Source: Burkholderiaceae bacterium
GTDB taxonomy: Bacteria; Pseudomonadota; Gammaproteobacteria; Burkholderiales; Burkholderiaceae_E
Direction: 5' to 3'
Length of the DNA: 64,000 nucleotides
Assembly: GCA_024235875.1 (NCBI GenBank)
Contig: JACKLP010000011.1
Coordinates: forward strand, 1 to 64,000
This document shows, in pieces, positions 36,271-43,978 of this stretch. Position 1 is the stretch's first letter; each line of letters opens with the position of its first letter. A model generated the notes under the pieces. The model had not been told where the DNA came from. It searched no databases and saw only the letters and a program-made list of their open reading frames with translations. The translations under genes were made by a program, and so were the position numbers.

Positions 36271-36286
36271 TGGCACGACTATTGCC
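36271..36286 (+). promoter_or_regulatory. Sigma-54 promoter of the peptide-export cassette
   Basis: TGGCACGACTATTGCC matches the RpoN consensus in 11 of 12 fixed positions (the last base is C instead of A/T), with correct GG-GC spacing. The predicted start near 36297 leaves a 22 nt leader before the ATG at 36319. Confidence 0.75.
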
Positions 36287-36318
36287 ATGTGGGATGAAAA
36301 CCCATTCGTTCCGACACC

Positions 36319-38274
36319 ATGCAATCAGACCGGCATCTGGCAGACAGCGAGGACCCCAGCGAAGCTTCGGGCGCCGCCTTGCTCGAGCCGACCGACGTGC
36401 TCGAGTTCCCGCTGCACCGCCGCGTCGTGGTGCATCACACGGTCGACGCCGAGACCGGCGCTCCGGAACTGCGCCTCTACTACGGCGACAAGGAAATCTC
36501 GTTCGACGAGGCGCCGTTGTTCGCCTTCGGCGAAGGCCTGGCGCGCAGCGGCCGCTTCATTGCACGAGAGGCGCTCGCCTGGGGCGATGGCTACACCTGG
36601 CCGCAGATTGGCAGCCTGCTGCAGACGCTCGTGAACGAAGGCATCCTGGTCCGTGCTGGCGGCGAGTCGCCTCGCTGCCCGGTCGATGATGGTGCGCGTC
36701 CTTCGCCATTGCCGCCGGCGCCGGCGAGCCGGCCGCGCTTCTGGGACGAATGCGAGACGTTGTTTCTCGAAACGACGGGGCGAGCGCTCGAGCTCGGCCA
36801 TCTCGAACTGGCGGTACCGGTCTTCCGTGTCGCGCACTGTGCACTCGACGGCGATGCGCGCCAGGTCGGCGAGTCGAACGTCTTCCCCAAGCCGCTTCGT
36901 GTCGATGTGCCCACGCGCTGGCGCACCTGCATCTATCCGGGCACCCGGCACCGCGTCGATCGGCCGATGAACGTGAGCGCGCTCAAGGCGATGCGAGTGC
37001 ACTGGCCGCAGATGATGGCGGCGCTGGCTCGGATGCGTGCGCACTTTCTGGACCGATTCCCGGGAGCCGGCGAACCCTGGACCGTGTCTTCGGTGGAGAT
37101 GCTCGCGACCACGGTGCTCGCATTGCCGACCTACGCGATGATGCGCGCCCGGCAGCCCGTGCCGAACGGCGCGCTTCATCCGGCGCTGTCGTCGCTGTTT
37201 CGGGTGACCGACGGACTGCGGATGGTGATGCACCAGATGCTGTTCGTGCCCATGGGCGAGCCGCTGCTCGCGCCGGGCGAGCCGGTCGACGCCGCGATGA
37301 TCCTGGCCTTCGCCGAGCGCAACTATGCGTTTCATTCGGAGCATGGCGTTTGCGCCGGGCCGCAGGCGATGGTCGAGGAATTCCTCGGCGTGCTGCTCGA
37401 CGATCGCGCGCCGACGGCCGGCCGGTTGGACGATACGGCTTTGGAGCCGGCGGTTCGGGCCGCCCTCGATGACGCGCAGCGCGGGATCGACTACGCGCTG
37501 CGTGGCTTGCGTGCCCATGTGTCGCTGTTCTCGCTGTGGCCGGCGATGGCCCGGGCCTACGCCGAACTGGCCGATGTCGCCGAGCAATCGCGGTCGGCGC
37601 TGCCAGGTGGACTGCGGTCGCGGCTCGGCGCCCACCGCCGCGCGCTGGAGACGAGCAGCTACCTGGCGCGCGAGGAATGGCGGCGCGCGCGTGAGACGGC
37701 CTACCGGGAAATCTTCGGCGCGTGCGGTCGCGGGTTGACCGGACGCCCGGGCGAGGCCTGCGCGGACGATCGCGATGACCTGCACGCGCGCTTCGACGCC
37801 GCGCGGATCGCGCTCGCGCCATCGACTCGCGCGGTGTTGAGCACGGCATGGCGACGCGTCGCCTTGGACGCCGACGCAGCCGAGCGCCTGGCCACGACCT
37901 GCGAGCGCTTCCTGACCTTTCTGCCACCGGTGCTGGCGGTCGCCACCGCCGAGCAGGCGAAGCTGAATCGCCTACTCGGTCGCCCGGCCCCCACGCGAGT
38001 CTTCGATGCCTACGACGCAGATCTCCACAACCGGGTGCAGACCGACGTTGCGCGCCGGGTGCCCTACCTGCTCGACGAGTTGAACGACCTGCTTGGTCTG
38101 GAGATCCGGGTGGATGCGAACCGGATCGAGATCGCCGCCCTGGACGAAGGCGCAGGTCTCGCGTCGCGGCCAGACATGAACGAAAGTCCCCGCCGGCCGC
38201 CGGCGGGAGACGACCCGAATTCGGGCGGCATGGTGCCGACCGAAGCCGCGTGCCTCCCGCACGCAAACCCCTAG
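36319..38274 (+). CDS. Unrecognised 651-residue protein, candidate peptide-modifying enzyme with RRE-like N-terminus
   Basis: I do not recognise this protein. Residues about 20-118 read as beta strands (VLEFPLHRRVVVHHTV, PELRLYYGDKEISF), then helices ending WPQIGSLLQTLVNEGILVRA. That order resembles PqqD-type RiPP recognition elements, but this is a judgement of shape only. The remaining 530 residues are mainly helical, soluble and without a nucleotide-binding motif or radical-SAM cysteine cluster. The tail (about 615-651) is disordered and proline-rich. There is no signal peptide. It is the first gene after the sigma-54 promoter. Its TAG stop is part of the AGGAG ribosome site of the peptide gene six bases downstream, so the two are coupled. 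Confidence 0.8.
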   Translation: MQSDRHLADSEDPSEASGAALLEPTDVLEFPLHRRVVVHHTVDAETGAPELRLYYGDKEISFDEAPLFAFGEGLARSGRFIAREALAWGDGYTWPQIGSLLQTLVNEGILVRAGGESPRCPVDDGARPSPLPPAPASRPRFWDECETLFLETTGRALELGHLELAVPVFRVAHCALDGDARQVGESNVFPKPLRVDVPTRWRTCIYPGTRHRVDRPMNVSALKAMRVHWPQMMAALARMRAHFLDRFPGAGEPWTVSSVEMLATTVLALPTYAMMRARQPVPNGALHPALSSLFRVTDGLRMVMHQMLFVPMGEPLLAPGEPVDAAMILAFAERNYAFHSEHGVCAGPQAMVEEFLGVLLDDRAPTAGRLDDTALEPAVRAALDDAQRGIDYALRGLRAHVSLFSLWPAMARAYAELADVAEQSRSALPGGLRSRLGAHRRALETSSYLAREEWRRARETAYREIFGACGRGLTGRPGEACADDRDDLHARFDAARIALAPSTRAVLSTAWRRVALDADAAERLATTCERFLTFLPPVLAVATAEQAKLNRLLGRPAPTRVFDAYDADLHNRVQTDVARRVPYLLDELNDLLGLEIRVDANRIEIAALDEGAGLASRPDMNESPRRPPAGDDPNSGGMVPTEAACLPHANP

Positions 38275-38280
38275 GAGCCC

Positions 38281-38418
38281 ATGATGAAAGTCCAAAGCAA
38301 TGTTCGCGCCGGAAAGCAGAACCGCGGTGGTGGTAGCGACAACCCCGTCGAAACCGAAGTCGAGACCGAACTCGAGCCGGTCTACGTGCCGCCGGTCAGC
38401 CGCTGCACGGGCATCTGA
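38281..38418 (+). CDS. 45-residue peptide, candidate precursor of an exported modified peptide
   Basis: The small gene starts ATGATG five bases after AGGAG (which includes the stop of the preceding gene) and ends TGA at 38418. The basic N-terminal part (MMKVQSNVRAGKQNRGGG) ends in a GG motif at Gly16-Gly18. It is followed by an acidic stretch with a VETE repeat and the C-terminus PVYVPPVSRCTGI with one cysteine. A GG motif is what C39 peptidase-type exporters cut after, and such an exporter is encoded 2.7 kb downstream. The leader is shorter and more basic than classic double-glycine leaders. AT-ending codons are commoner than in neighbouring genes. Confidence 0.72.
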   Translation: MMKVQSNVRAGKQNRGGGSDNPVETEVETELEPVYVPPVSRCTGI

Positions 38419-38429
38419 GCAAGCGAACC

Positions 38430-38475
38430 GGAGCGTTCCCGAAGAACCCCGCCGGGGCTCGACGGCGAACGCTCC
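38430..38475 (+). other. Large mRNA hairpin between the peptide gene and the exporter genes
   Basis: GGAGCGTT (38430-38437) pairs perfectly with AACGCTCC (38468-38475). The stem extends outward by CC/GG with one bulge, and an inner CCCC-GCC-GGGG hairpin sits in the loop. No T-run follows, so it is not a standard terminator. Such elements often protect an upstream small mRNA or reduce expression downstream, which would give more peptide than exporter. Confidence 0.6.
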
Positions 38476-38492
38476 CGGTGCGATGCCGGGTC

Positions 38493-39920
38493 ATGTCGAA
38501 CCGAATCACGATGCCGCTCGCGTCGAGCCTCCTTGCCTTGTTGCTCGGCGGATGCGCGACGACACCGGCGCCAGTGTCGTCGACGCGCGTCGTCGTGCCC
38601 GAGAGGTTCAGCGGCGGCGCCGCGACGGCGACGTCGCCAGCCACGGGTCATAGCGACGATTGGTGGTCGGCGTTTCAGGATTCAACGCTCGATGCATTGA
38701 TCCGACGTGTCGCTCACGACAACACCCGTGTACGCGTTGCCGAGGCACGGTATGCACAGGCGCGGGCACTTGCCCGTGCGGCCGATGCCGCCCGCGCACC
38801 GGCCATCGGCATTCAGGCGCGAGCGACGCGAATCGGTGGTCCCTTGGTGAACGAGGCCGGGTCCGACGGCGCGCTTTACGGCGTGAATGCATCGCTCGTC
38901 TACGAACTCGACCTGTCGAGTCGACAAGCCGGTCGGCTCGACGCAGCCAACCATGATGCGTCGGCGCGCGCGGCCCGTCTCGTCGATACCCGATTGCTGG
39001 TCAGCGCCGAGCTGGCGCGCGACCTGTTCCGGTTGCGGGCACTCGATCGCGAGCTTGTGCTGGTGCGTGATGCCGCCGCATCTCAGGCGCGCACGCTCGA
39101 GTTGACCGAGCATCGCCGCACGAGCGGGCTTGGATCCGAGCTCGACGCGGCCCGCGCAGCGGCCGAACTGGCCGAGGCACGGGCCGAAGAGGCCGTCTTG
39201 CTTCGGCGGCGCGAACTGACCGAGCATGCGATCGCGGTGCTCGTGGGCATCGCGTCGAGCCGGTTCACGGTGCCGCCGACCCATGGCGCGGTGCGACTGC
39301 CGGCGATCCCGGCGGGCATCCCGGCCACCGTGCTGGCGCGACGGGCCGATATCTCGGCTGCCCGCTCGGCACTGACGGCTGCACAAGCGCGGGCCGGCAT
39401 CGCCCGCAGCGCCTGGCTGCCCAATCTGTCCCTGACAGCGGGCGGCGGTGTTGCCTCGTCGGCACTGGGCGAGTTGCTTCGCAGCTCGGCGCGCGCATGG
39501 AGCCTGGGCGCGTTGTTGGCGCTACCGCTGTTCGACGGCGGACGCCGGCGCGCCGAAATCGAAGTCGCCGATGCCGAGGTTGCCGCGCAGGCCGAAGCCT
39601 ATGCCGAGCGCGTGCTGATCGCGCTGCGTGAGGTCGAGGACCAGCTCAGCGCACTGCGGCGGCTGGCCGAAGAGGCCGCCGTGCTCGAGGGCGCGATCGC
39701 GAACGCCAAGCGGACCGTCGAGCTCGCTGCGTCGCGCTACCGTGCCGGCGTGGCAAGTCAGCTCGAGGTGCTCGATGCGCAGCGCGGTGAACTCCGAATC
39801 CGTCGTCGAGCGCTCGGCGTGCAGGCATCACGGCAACTGGCGACGGTGGGCCTGATCCACGCAATCGGCGGTGGCTGGTCGACACCGGCGGCGGTCACGC
39901 CGCTGGCCAGTGCACGCTGA
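38493..39920 (+). CDS. TolC-like outer-membrane efflux lipoprotein (NodT family)
   Basis: This 475-residue protein has a lipoprotein signal (SSLLALLLGGCATTPAP, lipobox cysteine at 21) and the two-fold TolC/NodT repeat. Features include DDWWSAFQDSTLDALI near the start, long coiled-coil helices (ARAAAELAEARAEEAV), LARRADISAARSAL, then LPNLSLTAGG and the late LRRLAEEAAVLEGAIANAKR helix. It would form the outer-membrane duct of a tripartite exporter with the HlyD-like protein and ABC pair that follow. I use the ATG at 38493, though an in-frame GTG at 38478 is possible. It follows the hairpin after the peptide gene. Confidence 0.88.
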   Translation: MSNRITMPLASSLLALLLGGCATTPAPVSSTRVVVPERFSGGAATATSPATGHSDDWWSAFQDSTLDALIRRVAHDNTRVRVAEARYAQARALARAADAARAPAIGIQARATRIGGPLVNEAGSDGALYGVNASLVYELDLSSRQAGRLDAANHDASARAARLVDTRLLVSAELARDLFRLRALDRELVLVRDAAASQARTLELTEHRRTSGLGSELDAARAAAELAEARAEEAVLLRRRELTEHAIAVLVGIASSRFTVPPTHGAVRLPAIPAGIPATVLARRADISAARSALTAAQARAGIARSAWLPNLSLTAGGGVASSALGELLRSSARAWSLGALLALPLFDGGRRRAEIEVADAEVAAQAEAYAERVLIALREVEDQLSALRRLAEEAAVLEGAIANAKRTVELAASRYRAGVASQLEVLDAQRGELRIRRRALGVQASRQLATVGLIHAIGGGWSTPAAVTPLASAR

Positions 39921-39938
39921 CCGCGCCGGTACCCCTCG

Positions 39939-41153
39939 ATGCCCGCCCAGTTCTCGCAGACCACCCGTGCGCTCGCGGCCGATCGTGGTCGGCGGGCGCA
40001 TTTCGTGTGGCTCCTGTGCGTGCTGGCACTCAGCGCCTGGACCGGTTGGTTCGTGTTCGACGAGGTGGAGGTGGTGGAAGTGTCGCGACATGCGCGGCTG
40101 GAGGCCAAGCGAGCCGCGCATGCGGTCGCGGTGCCGGTGGCCGGACATGTGCTCGCCAGCAAGATGGCGATTGGCCGCGAGGTGCGCGCCGGCGACGTGC
40201 TGCTGACGCTCGATGCGCAGGCCGATGTGCTGGCGCTGCGAGAGGCTCGGGTGCACCTGGATGCCTTGCCTGCCCGCGTCGACTCGATGCGACGCGAGAT
40301 CGCGCTGCGCGTGCTGCGGCGCGCGCGCGACCAAAGGACGGCGATGGCTGCGGCCGAGGCCGCGCGCCACCGTGTGACCGAGGCCGATGCTGCAGCACAG
40401 TTCGCGCGCGAGCATCATCAACGGCTCGATGCCGAGAGCCGGCACGGCGGCATCGCGCGCGCCGAGGCATCGCGTGCGCTCGCCGATGCGCGCCGCCTTG
40501 CGGCCGGACGCGATGCCTTGCGTGCCGAGGTCGCACGGCTCGACGCCGATGCCCGGGCGCGCGACATCGGCGCGGCCGCCGAGATCGAGGAGTTGCATCG
40601 GGCGCTCGCGGCGCTCGCGGCCGAGGTCGAGACCAGCCGCGCGAGCGTGGCCCGGCTCGAGGCGCGTGTAGCGCGGCATCAGGTGCGTGCGCCGGTGGAT
40701 GGCGTGCTCGGCGAGGTCGCACCGCTGGCTGCCGGCAGCCATGTGGCCGAGGGACAGCGTATCGCGTCGGTGGTGCCGGCCGGCGAATTGATCATCGTCG
40801 CCGAGTTCGACCCTGCCGCGGTGCTCGGACGGGTCCGCCCCGGCATGGCGGCACAGATGCGGCTCGATGGTTTCCCTTGGATTCAGTTCGGCAGCCTGGG
40901 CGCGCGGGTGCGCGCAATGGCGAGCGAGGTGCGCGACGGGACGGTGCGCGTGGAGTTGGTGCCGGAAGCCAAGACGGGCCTTGCCGAGATCGCGCAGCAC
41001 GGCCTACCCGGCACGGTCGAGGTGGCGGTCGAACGCGCCAGCCCGGCGCTGCTGGTTCAGCGTGCCACCGGACATTTGCTGGCCGCTGGCGCCGGCTCGG
41101 ACACGTCGCACCGGCCCGGATCGAGCCCGGCTGCGGCGGGAGCGGCGCGCTGA
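39939..41153 (+). CDS. HlyD-family membrane-fusion (periplasmic adaptor) protein
   Basis: The 404-residue adaptor has one N-terminal membrane helix (about 23-42: FVWLLCVLALSAWTGWFVF). A split lipoyl domain follows (PVAGHVLASKMAIGREVRAG, later HQVRAPVDGVLGEV), interrupted by a long alanine- and arginine-rich coiled coil (about 95-235), and then a beta-barrel region (GMAAQMRLDGFPW). It should bridge the inner-membrane ABC exporters to the NodT-like lipoprotein. It overlaps the next gene by three bases (TGATG). Confidence 0.9.
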   Translation: MPAQFSQTTRALAADRGRRAHFVWLLCVLALSAWTGWFVFDEVEVVEVSRHARLEAKRAAHAVAVPVAGHVLASKMAIGREVRAGDVLLTLDAQADVLALREARVHLDALPARVDSMRREIALRVLRRARDQRTAMAAAEAARHRVTEADAAAQFAREHHQRLDAESRHGGIARAEASRALADARRLAAGRDALRAEVARLDADARARDIGAAAEIEELHRALAALAAEVETSRASVARLEARVARHQVRAPVDGVLGEVAPLAAGSHVAEGQRIASVVPAGELIIVAEFDPAAVLGRVRPGMAAQMRLDGFPWIQFGSLGARVRAMASEVRDGTVRVELVPEAKTGLAEIAQHGLPGTVEVAVERASPALLVQRATGHLLAAGAGSDTSHRPGSSPAAAGAAR

Positions 41154-43978
41154 TGTCCGGCGGGACGATCGCGCGCGCGGCGCGCCGTCGCTGGCAGGCT
41201 CCCGAGGTCATCCAGAGCTCGACGATGGATTGTGGGCCCGCGTCGCTGAAGTGCCTGCTCGAGGGCTTCGGCACACCGATCGGCTATGACCGATTGCGCG
41301 AGGCCTGCCAGACCGGGGTCGACGGCACTTCCATCGATACGCTGGAGGCGGTCGCGGTACGCCTGGGCCTGCAGGCCGAACAGGTGATGATTCCGCCCGA
41401 TCACCTGCGGATCGATCCGGCCGGATCGCTGCCGGCGATGGTGGTGACCCGTCTGCCTGACGGATCGACGCATTTCGTGGTGGCCTGGCGCCGGGTGGGC
41501 GACCGCCTGCAGGTGATGGACCCGGCCAGTGGTCGTCGCTGGGTCCGAATCGATGCCTTCATCGATTCTCTGCTGCGCCACGACCTGGTGGTGCGCTCGT
41601 CGGCTTGGCGTGAATGGGCCGCGACCGACGACTTCCTGCGCCCGCTGCATCGCCGGATCGTCGCGGTGGGTGCGAGCATTGCGAAGGCGCGCGAGTTCAT
41701 CGCGCAGGCGCTCGCCATCCCGCACTGGTTCGCGCTCGCCACGCTCGACGCGGCCACCCGGATGGTCGCCACCCTCGTGACCGGCGGTGGCCTGCGTCGC
41801 GGGCGCGATTCGCTCGGGTTGCTCGAAGTCTTGTGCCGCCAGACCTCCCAGGCCGAACACGACATCTTTCGCGCGATCCCGCCAAGCTACTGGTCGGTGG
41901 TGCCCGATCCGCGACGCGCTGACGATGGCGAAGCTCAGTTGGTGTTGCGCGGCGTGGTGCTGATGCGGGTCGCCTCTCGAAGCGCTGCGCCCGACGGCAA
42001 CGAGCCGATCGCGCCCGAACTCTCGGCCGCCCTGGCGGAGAAGCCGGCGCGCCCGTTCACCACCGCCTGGTCGATGCTGCGCGAGGACGGTCTGCTTGCC
42101 CCGCTCGCGTTGGCCGGTGCGGTGATGCTCGCGGTGGCCGTGACACTGGTCGAGGCGGTGCTGCTGCGTAGCGTGTTCGACCTGTCATGGTCGCTGAATC
42201 GTCCCGATCAACGCCTGTACGCGGCATTGGCGCTACTCGTCTTCCTGGCCACGCTGATCGCGATCGAGACACCGATCGTGACCGAGTCGTTGCGCCTGGG
42301 ACGTGCGCTCGAGACCCGGCTGCGGATGGCGCTGCTCGCCCGGCTGCCATTGCTGCACGATCGCTATTTCCAGAGCCGTCCGATCTCCGACATGGCGGAG
42401 CGCGCACACGCGCTGCACCTGAGCCGTGCAGTGCCGCTCCTGGCACTGAACGCGATCCAGCTCGCGTTCGAGCTGGGCCTGACTCTGCTCGGTGTCGCCC
42501 TGATCGATCCGGCGAGCCTGCCATTCGCGCTGGCCCTGGCCGTGGTGGCCATCGTGCTGCCGGCCGGTGCCCAGGCGGCGCTCGGCGAGCTCGATCTGCG
42601 CCAGCGCACTCATGCGGCGGCGCTCGGCGGATTCCACCTGGACGCCCTGCTTGGCCTGCGACCGATCCGCGCGCACCGCGCCGAAGCCGCGATCGTCGGC
42701 CAGCACGAGGCCTTGCTGGTGGAGTGGGCAAAGTCGGCCCGGAACCTGTTGCGCGCCTCGACGTTCACCGGCGTGGTCCAGGGACTGGTCTGCACCGGCC
42801 TGGCGGCGGCGCTACTGGTGGCCCATTTCGCGCGCGCCGGTGGCGTGACCGGGGTGGAGATCCTGCTGGTGTACTGGACGCTGAAACTGCCCGCGATCGG
42901 CCAGCGCATGGTCGGACTGGCGCTTCAGTATCCGGCCCGTCGCAATGTGCTGCGCCGCCTGCTCGAACCGATCGGCGCCGCGACGCGAGCCGGCACGCAG
43001 GCCGGTGACCTCGGTGGGACGCAGCCGTCTGCGATGCAAGCGAGCGAACCCGCGACCGGTATACCGGCACCGTCGCGGCAGGTCACCGAGCCGGGTCCGA
43101 GAGCGGTCGAATCGCCCGTGCCTGCGGTGTCGGTACGGATCGAGGGCGGACGGGTGGTTGCGGGTGGCCACACGATACTCGAGCAGGTCGAGTTGGCGAT
43201 CGAAGCCGGCGAGCATGTGGCCGTGGTCGGCGCATCCGGCGCCGGCAAGTCGACCTTGGTCGGGTTGCTGCTTGGCTGGCATCGGCTGGCTGCGGGCACG
43301 ATGCACATCGACGGCGCACCGGCCACCGATGCGCGCATCGAGGCCTTGCGCCGGCGCACCGCCTGGGTCGATCCGGCCGTGCAGCTATGGAATCGGCCGC
43401 TTGCCGAGAATCTCACCTACGCAGCCGGCGACGCCGCGATGGCGCGCATCGGCTCGGTTCTCGACGCGGCCGATCTGCGCGACCTGTTGCGCCGCCTGCC
43501 CGCCGGGCTCCAGACCTACCTGGGCGAAGGTGGCGGTCTGTTGTCGGGGGGCGAGGGGCAGCGGGTTCGGCTCGCGCGCGCCATGCTCCAGGCCGACGTG
43601 GGCCTGGCGCTGCTCGACGAGCCCTTCCGTGGGCTCGACGCAGCGGTCCGCGCGTCGCTACTCGCCGACGTGCGGCGCTGGTGGCGCGATGCCACGATGA
43701 TATGCGTCACGCACGACGTCGAGTCCACTACCACCTTCGACCGCGTGCTGGTGGTGGACGGTGGCGAATTGGTGGAGGATGGTGCGCCCGCGGTGCTCGC
43801 CGGCGCGGACAGTCGCTATCGCGCACTGCTCGACGCGGAGCGCGCGCTGAGATCGCAATGGCATCGCGCGGGGCAATGGCGGCGTATCGTCGTGGCGCAC
43901 GGTCGCATCGCGCACGATGACGGTGCCCGCGGTGCGCGCGCGGCCCGCGGCCCGAATCATCGGGAGCGATCGCGATGA
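41153..43978 (+). CDS. C39 peptidase-containing ABC exporter, enlarged
   Basis: This 941-residue peptidase-ABC exporter begins with a C39 domain in which every catalytic residue is present: Gln21 (oxyanion), Cys27 in SSTMDCGPAS, His107 in STHFVVAW and Asp123 in VMDPASG. An insert of about 150 residues (about 150-300) of unknown fold then precedes the membrane domain. The C-terminal ATPase has Walker A GASGAGKST (near 691), signature LSGGEGQR, Walker B LALLDEPF and H-loop CVTHD. It should remove a GG-type leader and export the peptide. Usual family members are near 700 residues. The gene overlaps the next by ATGA. Confidence 0.9.
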   Translation: MSGGTIARAARRRWQAPEVIQSSTMDCGPASLKCLLEGFGTPIGYDRLREACQTGVDGTSIDTLEAVAVRLGLQAEQVMIPPDHLRIDPAGSLPAMVVTRLPDGSTHFVVAWRRVGDRLQVMDPASGRRWVRIDAFIDSLLRHDLVVRSSAWREWAATDDFLRPLHRRIVAVGASIAKAREFIAQALAIPHWFALATLDAATRMVATLVTGGGLRRGRDSLGLLEVLCRQTSQAEHDIFRAIPPSYWSVVPDPRRADDGEAQLVLRGVVLMRVASRSAAPDGNEPIAPELSAALAEKPARPFTTAWSMLREDGLLAPLALAGAVMLAVAVTLVEAVLLRSVFDLSWSLNRPDQRLYAALALLVFLATLIAIETPIVTESLRLGRALETRLRMALLARLPLLHDRYFQSRPISDMAERAHALHLSRAVPLLALNAIQLAFELGLTLLGVALIDPASLPFALALAVVAIVLPAGAQAALGELDLRQRTHAAALGGFHLDALLGLRPIRAHRAEAAIVGQHEALLVEWAKSARNLLRASTFTGVVQGLVCTGLAAALLVAHFARAGGVTGVEILLVYWTLKLPAIGQRMVGLALQYPARRNVLRRLLEPIGAATRAGTQAGDLGGTQPSAMQASEPATGIPAPSRQVTEPGPRAVESPVPAVSVRIEGGRVVAGGHTILEQVELAIEAGEHVAVVGASGAGKSTLVGLLLGWHRLAAGTMHIDGAPATDARIEALRRRTAWVDPAVQLWNRPLAENLTYAAGDAAMARIGSVLDAADLRDLLRRLPAGLQTYLGEGGGLLSGGEGQRVRLARAMLQADVGLALLDEPFRGLDAAVRASLLADVRRWWRDATMICVTHDVESTTTFDRVLVVDGGELVEDGAPAVLAGADSRYRALLDAERALRSQWHRAGQWRRIVVAHGRIAHDDGARGARAARGPNHRERSR

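Larger units (their letters stand above)
35928..36318. other. Divergent control region between the two-component operon and the peptide-export cassette (391 bp, no gene)
   Basis: No coding sequence is supported here. The region holds two sigma-54 promoters pointing outward and an inverted repeat between them, each listed separately. A weaker repeat, AGCCC-N6-GGGCT at 36163-36178, has the same CCC-N6-GGG layout as the main one and might be a second activator site. The overall design resembles other sigma-54 activator genes placed beside their target operon. Confidence 0.7.

Noticed and set aside
38281..38418. Peptide as PqqA or a mycofactocin-type precursor
   Set aside because: It lacks the PqqA Glu-x3-Tyr motif and the mycofactocin C-terminal Val-Tyr, and no radical-SAM partner gene is present.
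38430..38475. The hairpin after the peptide gene as a Rho-independent terminator
   Set aside because: It is not followed by a T-run and the downstream export genes have no other promoter I can see.
40007..41152. Possible much longer C39 exporter starting near 40007
   Set aside because: The extra part overlaps the HlyD gene in another frame and is arginine-rich noise. The exporter has a proper ATG at 41153 coupled to the HlyD stop.
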